Below the pieces are notes generated by a model. The model saw only the letters and a program-made list of their open reading frames with translations, searched no databases and was not told the DNA's origin. Of a DNA stretch of 34,827 nucleotides, positions 18,940-27,700 are shown piece after piece. Where the stretch lies: assembly GCA_001839685.1 (NCBI GenBank), contig MLAK01000843.1, positions 1 through 34,827 on the forward strand, read 5' to 3'. Both the position numbers and the translations under genes were made by a program. Every line of letters starts with the position of its first letter. Position 1 is the stretch's first letter. Source of the stretch: Tritrichomonas foetus. Lineage: Eukaryota > Parabasalia > Tritrichomonadida > Tritrichomonadidae.

Positions 18940-19910
18940 TATTTATAAATTTATAAACGTTCACCAAAAATGTCTGATTCATCAAATAAACAAGTAAGAA
19001 AGTGAATTTTTTTTATGCACTTTTCAAAATTCTATATTATCGGCTATTTATTAATTTAAAAATAATATTAATATTATTAATATCGTATCATAACATTAAT
19101 ATTTATCAAAGGGGTTTTCTGTAAAATTTATTCTATCGTCACATGTATTAAATGGAAGATAGAAGTGTTCATTCAAACTTTCACCGACAGATCGTTCCCA
19201 AATTTTGATATCTTCTTATATAGAAGTGGGCAAAATAATTAAACAACACTTCGGGGAAATCAGTCTCGGAAGATTTTAAAAATATAGGAAGAAAAGCTCA
19301 AAAAAGAGGGGAAGGTACAAAGAAAAGCTAAAACAGAACGATCGCATATAAATATTTAGAAATAAACAATATTTTTATATGATAAATTAATCGAATTTTC
19401 GAAATATCTTTTATGTTGACTTTTTCTGTTATATATTAATTTGAAATGATCTGTTATGCGATTATTTCATGACGTTTACTGAATTTAATGAGTTATGGCG
19501 ATTATTTTTAAAATCGAAATTTACAACGAAAAATAACTCCATGAGCATTGGTCAGATGTTTTGACATTCATACAATCATTAATAATGTCTGAATACCAAA
19601 ACGAAATAGAGTCTACATTAAAGATATCTCGATTTGAGGAAATTTGGTTAATTAATTTTCATTTGTAAAATTTGGATCAGTTCGGTAAATAAACATATAA
19701 AAGCTTGGTTCGTACTAAGTTATTCTGCAATATGTCAGCGCTGAGTTCTTCTCCTTTATTTTTAGAATAAAGATTTTAAACGTACTTTTTTTGGCGGTTA
19801 GACAACTCTTAAAAAATGACATTCCTGTGTTTGTTAGGAGGTCAATTTTCACCTGGTAGATAAACTATTCTGAAGAGGAGAGGTGAAAAAATTAACAATA
19901 AAGGTCAAAT
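18940..19910. other. Long divergent spacer before the Stealth gene
   Basis: 971 bases. It holds a short palindromic AT tract (about 19061-19085, TAATATTAATATTATTAATA) and a purine-rich stretch (about 19275-19340). It has no coding frame above background. I looked for tRNA, 5S and spliceosomal RNA landmarks and saw none. Confidence 0.55.
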
Positions 19911-21341
19911 ATGAAAAACAACAAAAACAGCAAGGCTCGCTTCATTCATATTTCCAACACCAAAAGAAAGAATTTTTCCCTTTATTTGAAGTGGCTTGGA
20001 CTCGCTCTCCTCATTTTTTTCATCTTCGAGATGTTTTATCGCCGAGTTCAGAAAAATCATGCAACTCCACCTTTCCCGATCGACCTGGTCTACACGTGGG
20101 TCGATGGGCGAGACAGCCGGTGGGTTTCGCTCTTCCAACAAACCGCAAAAAGACATAAAATCGAGTATGGGCGCGGAACCTTCGAAAAGCGTTTTGTTGA
20201 CCTTCAAGAGCTTCGTTTCTCTTTACGATCAGTAGAAAAGTTCGCAAGCTTCATTAACAAAATCTACATCGTCACGATGAACCAAGTTCCCTCATGGATT
20301 AACAGGAATCGCACGTTTATTCCGTTTACAATTCTGAACGATAAAGATTTGAATAGCACTGACGGTTTTCAAGAATCTGGAAACGGGAATCGAATGAATC
20401 AAATATTCATTGAAATGTTACATCAACAATATCAAGAAAGGAATGCCAATAAAATCAAGAAGATTTATGATCAGTTTAGAAAAAAGATGGAGAAACCAAA
20501 AACAAATTTCCCTGAAATAATTTTTGTTTCCCATAATGATATTTTTCCAAATGATGCATTACCAACATTTAATTCTAAAGCTATTGATTTTTCCATATCT
20601 AATATTCCTAATCTAAGTGAGCATTTTATATATATGAATGATGATATGTTTTTCGGCCAAAAAGTCGGTTATAACTTTTTCTTTCAAAAAGATGGTAAGC
20701 CAAAATGGCTATATGGAATCCGGAATTTTACCGACTTTCGAAATGAATACAACAAGATCATGACAAGCAATGAGCGATATGACAATGGAGCTAAAATGTA
20801 CACAGCTTCGTATTTAGGCACGATTCTGAAATTTGAGAAAAAATTTGGACGATTTTCCATTTTTGATCGACCGCACGTCGCTTTTCCGTTAACCAAAAGC
20901 ATATGCAAGGAAGTCTCTGAGGCATTTGCAAAAGATATTCACGAAACAATTTTCTCAAAATTCCGGCAAGCTTCAAATTTACAAATGCAAACTTTAATGT
21001 TTCAATACGGGATTCATACACACCAAGCAGTTTTGGTTGATGATGATCCAAATAAATCCGACTTCTTTATTGCCAATATTCCATCAAGTCTCAAAAAGAT
21101 GGGAATAAGATTATATTCCAAAATGCCGATCGTTTTTTGCATCAATATTGAAAGAGATCAATATAGAGGGAAAATAGTCGCGTTTTTGGATAGACTTTTT
21201 CCTCGGCCTTCTTTTTATGAACATGAAAACGTGGATCGCATCGAAATTGATTTCAAAGATTATTATTTTTGGAAACGACGAAAAAACTTCTTTCCAAATT
21301 CTGAACATTGTCATATATATAATTTGCTGTTTAATTATTAA
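19911..21341 (+). CDS. Stealth-family sugar-1-phosphate transferase
   Basis: A 476-residue type II membrane protein. A basic cytosolic tail precedes one membrane anchor (about 27-43, WLGLALLIFFIFEMFY). The four Stealth conserved regions follow in order. CR1 is IDLVYTWVDG (57-66). CR2 spans about 95-131, with LQELRFSLRSVEKFA and NQVPSWIN. CR3 spans about 205-247, with SHNDIFP, NSKAID and FIYMNDDMFFG. CR4 spans about 319-362, with DRPHVAFPL and MQTLMFQYG. Stealth proteins include the animal GlcNAc-1-phosphotransferase alpha/beta subunit and microbial capsule hexose-1-phosphate transferases. This one probably works in the Golgi lumen on glycans or glycoconjugates; the acceptor is unknown. It lacks the extra domains of the animal enzyme and is close to the minimal core. 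The first third has higher GC than the rest. Confidence 0.93.
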   Translation: MKNNKNSKARFIHISNTKRKNFSLYLKWLGLALLIFFIFEMFYRRVQKNHATPPFPIDLVYTWVDGRDSRWVSLFQQTAKRHKIEYGRGTFEKRFVDLQELRFSLRSVEKFASFINKIYIVTMNQVPSWINRNRTFIPFTILNDKDLNSTDGFQESGNGNRMNQIFIEMLHQQYQERNANKIKKIYDQFRKKMEKPKTNFPEIIFVSHNDIFPNDALPTFNSKAIDFSISNIPNLSEHFIYMNDDMFFGQKVGYNFFFQKDGKPKWLYGIRNFTDFRNEYNKIMTSNERYDNGAKMYTASYLGTILKFEKKFGRFSIFDRPHVAFPLTKSICKEVSEAFAKDIHETIFSKFRQASNLQMQTLMFQYGIHTHQAVLVDDDPNKSDFFIANIPSSLKKMGIRLYSKMPIVFCINIERDQYRGKIVAFLDRLFPRPSFYEHENVDRIEIDFKDYYFWKRRKNFFPNSEHCHIYNLLFNY

Positions 21342-21981
21342 GCCGTTCACTTTTTTAGTCCAAAAAGGATAAATAAGAATTTGACCATCATTGACCTAAT
21401 TTTTCCGGTTGTAATATTTCTAGAATTTCGAAATCGCCCAAACATATGTATAAATTGTATTTCGGAAATTTATTTTCTCTCTTTTTGTTTACGCTTTTAT
21501 TATAGGTTAAACTTTGAGCATTATGCACAAACCACTTCTTCTGCATTAAACAAAGACATGTGGATATTTCATCACATATATTTACTTCATATTAAAAAAC
21601 ATGTGATATAAAATGCTAATTTACTTATAAATCCTTGTGCCCACGATTTTCGATTTTTAAAATCATTTCGGGCATAAGCGCGAACCCTAATAAGTTTTGC
21701 TCGAAAAATTGATTGAAATTTTGTGATCATGATGAGCAAAAATTATTTCCTTCACTTTAATTGATCCAAAGCCTGTGTTACAAAGATGTATTCATATGCA
21801 AGTGAATTTACAAGAGGCTATAGCCGTTTATTCATATACTTTATACATCCAACTTAATGAAAAAGCATTATTTTCGATTTTTGGCAAAAAAATTCTAACG
21901 TTTTGTATTTTTCAAAGAGATTGGCCAAATAAGTTAATAAAAAGACAACTTAAATCAATAATTATTAATATTTCTATTGTA
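21342..21981. other. Spacer between Stealth gene and tail-anchored gene
   Basis: 640 bases. The open frame from 21775 (GTG) continues into the next gene, but its first 69 codons look like AT-rich leader and are not called. TCACTTT at 21751 is initiator-like but far upstream. A hairpin lies at 21638-21674. Confidence 0.5.
21638..21674. repeat. Imperfect hairpin
   Basis: TGCCC (21638-21642) pairs with GGGCA (21670-21674). Inside it, GATTTT pairs with AAAATC around an eight-base loop. GC-rich ends in AT-rich DNA make it noticeable. Whether it is an RNA or chance is unknown. Confidence 0.35.
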
Positions 21982-22533
21982 ATGGCGACACGAAGAGTTT
22001 TATATACTCAAGAAGGACGAGTTGATGGTCGTTGTGAAGCCGCAAAAGATGCACAAGTATTAAACAAGAAATATCGCAAAGATGGCAAACTCGACGGACG
22101 CTGCCAATATGCGAAACGAATGAAACAACTTGCCTCATCATCACCGAATAGTGCTTATGATAGTGAAAAAGAAGAGTATAGTGAAGAAGAAAACTTCAAC
22201 GAAAATGAAAACTTTGACAAAAATAATTATCTTCTCAAAGAAGCGAAAAAGGAAATCAAATTAATTCAAAATTCAGACATTCAATCAAAAATAGAAGTGA
22301 AAGAAAGATTGAAGTCGAAAACCAAATCCAAATCCAAATCGAAGTTGAAAACGAAAGAAAACAAACCAAATAGGTTTTTATTCAAAATGGTTTTTTGTTT
22401 GCTAATATTGTATGTGATATACTTTTCTGTATTTGGATCATTTTCTGATATAGAAGATTATTTTCTCATCATCAAAAAGGAATTGGTCCAGTTATTTACG
22501 AAAAATATATCGAACGCTTCAACGCCTAATTAA
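21982..22533 (+). CDS. Tail-anchored protein with duplicated DGRC motif
   Basis: A 183-residue protein from ATG 21982 (MATRRV). The frame is open upstream to a GTG at 21775, but that part has leader-like composition, so I take the internal ATG. The N-terminus contains a duplicated unit: EGRVDGRCEAAKDAQ, then KDGKLDGRCQYAKRMKQ. Each unit has DGRC followed by an AK pair about three residues on. A Ser/Glu/Asn-rich acidic stretch follows, then a Lys/Ser repeat (KSKTKSKSKSKLKTK). A single hydrophobic segment (about 136-156, MVFCLLILYVIYFSVFG) lies near the C-terminus. A short lumenal tail has an NIS glycosylation-like sequon. The design is that of a tail-anchored membrane protein with its bulk in the cytosol. 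I do not recognise the DGRC unit; the two cysteines might bind metal or form disulfides, which is speculation. Confidence 0.7.
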   Translation: MATRRVLYTQEGRVDGRCEAAKDAQVLNKKYRKDGKLDGRCQYAKRMKQLASSSPNSAYDSEKEEYSEEENFNENENFDKNNYLLKEAKKEIKLIQNSDIQSKIEVKERLKSKTKSKSKSKLKTKENKPNRFLFKMVFCLLILYVIYFSVFGSFSDIEDYFLIIKKELVQLFTKNISNASTPN

Positions 22534-22579
22534 ACTAGTTATTCGTTATTGGTTTGATTTCTTGTTCTTCTCCTTTTAT

Positions 22580-22581
<2 letters not shown>

Positions 22582-22617
<36 letters not shown>
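22582..22617. repeat. Poly-T tract of 36
   Basis: An uninterrupted run of T directly follows TTATTC. It marks the left side of the remnant at 22660-23230. Length in the assembly may be inexact. Confidence 0.95.
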
Positions 22618-22619
<2 letters not shown>

Positions 22620-22659
22620 TTTCATCTTGTTATTCATTTGTGATTAACTTTTTCTTCTC

Positions 22660-23230
22660 TTGTTAATAACCTACACCAATGGAAATCTTGTTACATCAGG
22701 TGGTATTTGTGGTAGATATCGCAGCACTGTTATCATTAATTCGAGTACTATTTGTCATATTAATTCCCCCAACGTAATTGGCGGTATTTCTGATGGTTAT
22801 TCTTCATCAAAGAGCCAATATCTTTACAATTCAAGAAACATTAAAAGTTCACAATGGACGAGCATTCTTTGGTACGAATGATGAATTTAACGAATGGAAG
22901 AATTGAACAATAAAAGAAATTCTAGATGGTTTGGATATTCGTACAATTGTCCATGAAAGTAACGAACTATTTTCTGGCCTATTAGATAATATAATATTTG
23001 AAAACAGCAAAGATAATTTTGTTGATGGCAGTGGAAAATTAGCTCATTGATTAAGCAATTTGAAAAAGTAACTCTCTACAATTGTAAATTCTTTGGAAAA
23101 TTTTAACCAATAAGACAGCAAATGGAAGAGCATTAGATTATGTTCATTCAACTTCCGATTCTTTGCATACAGTTCAATTCGAACTATTCTTATTCCAGGA
23201 TATCACACTGTGAATGTAATTATGGTAGAA
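22660..23230 (+). pseudogene. Frame-shifted remnant of a repeat-type surface protein
   Basis: No single frame spans this stretch, but protein-like fragments follow one another in different frames of the plus strand. The first (22660-22881) has GGICGRY and IGGISDGYSSS, spaced like the Gly-rich turns of GLUG or beta-helix repeats. Next come a frame with HNGRAFFGTNDEFNEWKN, a TGA, and IKEILDGLDIRTIVHE onward. The last are VTLYNCKFFGKF and NKTANGRALDYVHSTSDS. The pattern of NCxF followed by N-x-A-x-G recalls the Pmp-like/right-handed beta-helix surface proteins expanded in trichomonads. Multiple stops and frame changes mean it is not functional as assembled. The family call is tentative. Confidence 0.45.
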
Positions 23231-23288
23231 TAATGTTCACTTAAGTGCGAAGAATAATCATTATAACTAACTTTTAATAACCATTAAT

Positions 23289-23290
<2 letters not shown>

Positions 23291-23342
<52 letters not shown>

Positions 23343-23369
23343 TTTGTTTGTTTGTTTGTTTGTTTGTTT
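23291..23369. repeat. Poly-T tract and (TTTG)n microsatellite
   Basis: A run of 51 T follows TAATTC and passes directly into about seven TTTG units (to 23369). It marks the right side of the remnant and resembles the left-hand tract, which also follows ATTC. Confidence 0.95.
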
Positions 23370-23486
23370 CTCACTTCTCTCTTTTTGATTATTCTCAAAT
23401 AATAAAACATAAACAAATCAAAAATAGTTGGTCCATATAATATTCACATCAAATTTTTATATCAAAAAATCATTTCACATCATGAA

Positions 23487-24485
23487 TCACATTGTTTGGG
23501 CCATAGAGCGAGTCATTGATCGATTTGCCGTTCTTCCTATCGCTCTCTGCACGCGCGGGTTCCTCACGGAATTCATTCCCCTTGTTCTTGGCTCGTTTAT
23601 TTGACGAGACTTTGCCATCAAAAACGGCCGCGAATCAACAGGCGGCTCGACAGGCGATACAGGAACATAGGTTGACTCCGTCTCTTTTAATATTGGCGCG
23701 AACTTTTCAACAAGGGAAATCAGCACCTTTGGGGTTTCTCTTGCCTCCTCTGGAAGTGGATCCGTTTTTCCGAGTCCCAAGGCAGCATGCCGGAGTTTTT
23801 GATATCGAAACTTGATTCCTAATAGAATCTTTTCAGCCTCTCTTCTCATTTTTAATTGGTCGTTTTCCAATTTCTGATGAAGGCCTTTTTTCTCGTATTC
23901 ATACTTTCTGACAGCAGCTTCAATTGCAGCAACAACAGTTTGATTCGCGGCCTGATCGGTGACATTCAATTCATGCTCGGTTCGATTTGTTATCTGAAAT
24001 TTGTAGGCTGCTGCCAGCTTGTAGTTCTTCTGACGAACGTAATAGGCTTCAGCTTTCATCAAAGCTTGGACATCTGGAGAAAGGCGAAGGGCTGCAAAAT
24101 GGGGATTATCAAATCTTTTATCTAATCTGTCTAAATTTTCTGTATGGCGCTGTTCAATCTCGTCTAAACGGTCGCTTGCGTTTGAAATTAAAACATCGAT
24201 TCTTTCGCACATTTCGTCATTTAATTCGTCTTCTTCTTGAACTCTGGCGTTTTCGAGTTGTTCAAGCTTTTGAAGTGTGTTGTCGATAACTTTTGGTCGA
24301 TTAAAGAAGGCTCTAACTTTCATGCAATAATCGTATTCCAATTGCAATTTATCAGCTTTTTCATAATCTCGATCAACTTCGCATTGTTGAAGCTGCTCTT
24401 CAAGTTGACTAATCCTTTCTTCATTTTCTTCGTCAGTGACGTCAGTTTTTGGTTTGAAACCTCTTTCAAGCTTTATTTGAGACAT
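23487..24485 (-). CDS. Coiled-coil protein with UVR-like helical hairpins
   Basis: A 332-residue, mostly helical protein with higher GC than the flanking DNA. ATG 24485 is used. Residues about 18-60 (ISQLEEQLQQCEVDRDYEKA) and about 132-175 (ALMKAEAYYVRQKNYKLAAA) each show charged helix, short turn with DY/NY, then a second helix. This is reminiscent of UvrB/UvrC-like hairpins; similarity to a real UVR domain is only by eye. Between and after are long charged coils (about 70-130 and 180-235). The C-terminal 70 residues are Pro/Arg/Ser-rich, basic and disordered. There are no enzyme motifs. A cytoskeletal or axonemal structural role would suit the sequence and a flagellate, but is unproven. Confidence 0.8.
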   Translation of the reverse strand: MSQIKLERGFKPKTDVTDEENEERISQLEEQLQQCEVDRDYEKADKLQLEYDYCMKVRAFFNRPKVIDNTLQKLEQLENARVQEEDELNDEMCERIDVLISNASDRLDEIEQRHTENLDRLDKRFDNPHFAALRLSPDVQALMKAEAYYVRQKNYKLAAAYKFQITNRTEHELNVTDQAANQTVVAAIEAAVRKYEYEKKGLHQKLENDQLKMRREAEKILLGIKFRYQKLRHAALGLGKTDPLPEEARETPKVLISLVEKFAPILKETESTYVPVSPVEPPVDSRPFLMAKSRQINEPRTRGMNSVRNPRVQRAIGRTANRSMTRSMAQTM

Positions 24486-24791
24486 GAAAAGAATAAGAAA
24501 TAATAAAAAACACGATTATTTCGAATTTAAAAAGTGGGAAATTGAATGAGGTAACGATGAAAAAATAGTGAAAAAGTATTGGAAATTTTTGAATTTATCT
24601 TTTTGAATAAGTACACGTTTTTTTCCTATGATTTGAAAAATCAAATCACAAGAAACCGTTTAATAAGAATAAAGTTATTAAAAAGTTATAAATTACCGCC
24701 AAAATAAGATAAATTCATAAATCGCATTTTTTTATTTTAAAACAGGCTGTAAAGATATATATGTATAGTTTATCATTCATAGAATATAAAT
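24486..24791. other. Spacer between two minus-strand genes
   Basis: 306 AT-rich bases containing the promoter of the coiled-coil gene and the 3' end of the 1461-residue gene. No motif was recognised. Confidence 0.5.
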
Positions 24792-27700
24792 CTATATTAG
24801 CTTTTTTTCTTTCAAAAATGTGATTATATTCGCAGTAATTCTGGCAACAGAAGAATGATTTTTTGGAAGCCCAACTTCTTTGGATACCACTGTTTTAATA
24901 TCTTGAACCTCCACTGTAGCTGCAATGATTGGAAGAAGGCTTTCAAGAACCGCATTTTCATCATTCGAAAGCCAAATATATTCTTTATTTGATAAAGATT
25001 TTGTTGCTTCTCGATAATCCTTTATAATTTCTGGTTCAGTTTCACTAAATGATAAAGATAAATCCGTATGCTCTCGTGAATACATTCTCAATCTTTCTTC
25101 AATAGGAATAGAAAAAGAATGATTCATGCTATTTGTCGACATGAAAGTATCTTCTCCTGCTTCAATATTGGAATTTGATGTACTCTGTGTATGATTTATA
25201 TTACTTAATGTATTATTATAAGAAGCAGCTAATAATTTCATATCAATAGCGAAAGATACTCTTCGGGTTTCTGATGAAGGTCCTTTTGTTTTAGTCTGTT
25301 CTTTGGGAACTGGTTCATTTTCCAATAGAATTGGTCCACTGAAAGCTTTGGGAGTTGGAACCGGAATTGGTCTTTTATTTCTGCTTTGGCGAAGAGATGA
25401 TAAGTCAAACTCTTCAATAACAGATGTAACTGGTTTGGAATTTTCACTTTTATCATTATCATTGTTTATTTCTAGTTGTTTTCCTTTGGTAGAATCTTGT
25501 TCATTGGAATCGCTGGAATCACTTTTTATGATTTTAAAAGGAATTGATGAATCGCTTGAAGATGAAGAAGACGAATGATTTTGAGATAACCTTGAAGAAT
25601 TTCCAGATTTACTTTTTCCATTATTAAGACTCACTTGGTTCTTACTATCAAAAGTATTCATATTGCTATTAATTTTATCATTCGTTTGAGAATTTGCTTT
25701 CACATTAACTTGATTATTGGTCTTTATATTTGTTTTGTCATTTGTATCTCTTTTTTCGTTTTGAAAACTGTTTTCATTTTTACTTTCAGATGAATATTTT
25801 TCAATTTCTGGAATAAATTCATCAACTGTTGACTCAACTCTTGTGGATGATTGTGAGTTTTGATTAGTTTGAGAATTGGAGATTTTTGATTCAATATTAA
25901 GAGAGATATTGTTGAGTGAATTATTTGCATTATTGAATCCAGTTGATGAACTTGAACTCGGGGTTGGAATTTCAGAAGAATTCAAATCTATGGATAAATC
26001 TTCTGAATTTTTTCCATTATTATAGTTTCCAATTGATTCAGTTTTATTCTGTGAAATATTCTCACTTTGATAGAATTTTTCTTTAAAAGCATGAAAGTCA
26101 GATATATCCATTTTTGATTGTGTATTAATTGATAGATCCACAGGAAATGACATTTCTGATTTTATTTCTGGTTTAATCACAGATTTATTACTTGTTTTAG
26201 ATTCCAATATATCTTTATTTGTTTTAGAGATTGTGAATTTGGATGATAAATCTGAAACACCGAATGATTTCGGTTGATTAATCTTAGAAATCTCAGAAAA
26301 TGTCAATTCAGAAGTCAAATGATTTTCTTTTTCAGATATTGTAGTGATCTGGTTAGAAGAAACAACGTTTTGAGCAGAATTCTGAATTGAGTTTTGAATG
26401 GAATACTGTTTAGAACTTTGTGAGTTATTAATAGATAGATCGACTGCTTGTATGTCACTTGAGAATTCAGATGATTTATAATTTAAAGAATTTTGGATGT
26501 TATGATTCCCAATATTGGAAATATTGGCTTTCAGTGCATCATTTTGTTTGGAATCTTGGTTTGGTTTATTGTTTATTACATTTAATAATGAATTGCTTAA
26601 AATATCAGAATTTTTATTGAATTGAGGCTCATTCTTTTTATTTTCTTTTTTATCTTTTGTCTTGAGTATGTTGTTTCTATGATCAGAAATATTTGAGTTA
26701 GAATCAAAAGGATCAAAATTATTGTCGTTAGTAATTTTCATTTTCGAATCTTTAGAGATTGATGAAGTATCAAATGGATCGTGAAATTCTTGAGATTTTA
26801 AATTGGTTTCCATTGGCAAATTTTGATTATAAGTTTCATTGGATTTATTGTGATCTTTGGGTTTTTTATCTGAATGAAAATTATTTTGTATATTATTTTT
26901 GGCATTTATGGCTGCTGAAGAGTTTTCTTTTGATGAAATATTAACTATTGGATCAGAAATCAAACTATGATAAGAATTACCTTTCTTTTCTTTATTTGAT
27001 AAATTGCTTTTCTTTTGTTGATCGTTTAATTCCAGCAAAGGATCAATTTCAAACACTTGTGAACTTTGAGGATTTGTTGGGTTAAATGATGAATCGGGAA
27101 TTTTGTCATTTCTTTTGATTGAAGATTTTTTGACATTTTTAACAATTGAAGAAACAGCGATCGCTTCTTTTTGTTGTTCAATAAAAGAATTAATATGGTC
27201 CATTAATTCACTTCCTTTTTTATACCCATTAAATTCTTTCTTTAATAAATCTTTTTCTTTCTTTAAGTGATTTATAAAATCATGACTTGTCTTTTCTTCT
27301 GAAAAATCTATTTCATTGTCTGCACTTAAAACATCATCAAAAAGTGAGTTTTTCTTTAAAATTGGTCTATTAATTACTTGTTTTTGATGTTTTCTATGAT
27401 TAGCAGAATTTGATTTTAATTTAGCATGATTGTTTTCTTGGGTATTATTTTGATTTTGATTTTCTGCATTATTAAAAGTGACATATGAGCATTTTATTGA
27501 GGATTGTGAATCATTGTTTACGATTTGTGGTTTTTGCTTTAACATTAGTTTTTGTAAACGCTTTAGTTTTTTATATTGTTTTAATAATTTCAACTTTTGT
27601 TCATTTGAAAGGTTTTCTGTTAATAATTTATGTTTAATTAATTCGATTGATGTTGTTTGAATACTTTGATTTGGAAAAGTAGGATCAATTGCAAAAGAAG

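Noticed and set aside
18940..19910. Spliceosomal or tRNA gene in the long spacer
   Set aside because: No cloverleaf, B-box or U6-like block could be recognised by eye.
21381..21611. 76-codon plus-strand frame after the Stealth gene
   Set aside because: It begins at TTG, has AT-driven composition and no recognisable motif.
21775..21981. N-terminal extension of the DGRC protein from GTG
   Set aside because: It has a non-ATG start and leader-like composition; the internal ATG at 21982 begins the distinctive sequence.
25303..25578. 91-codon frame opposite the 1461-residue gene
   Set aside because: It is a shadow of the minus-strand low-complexity coding sequence.
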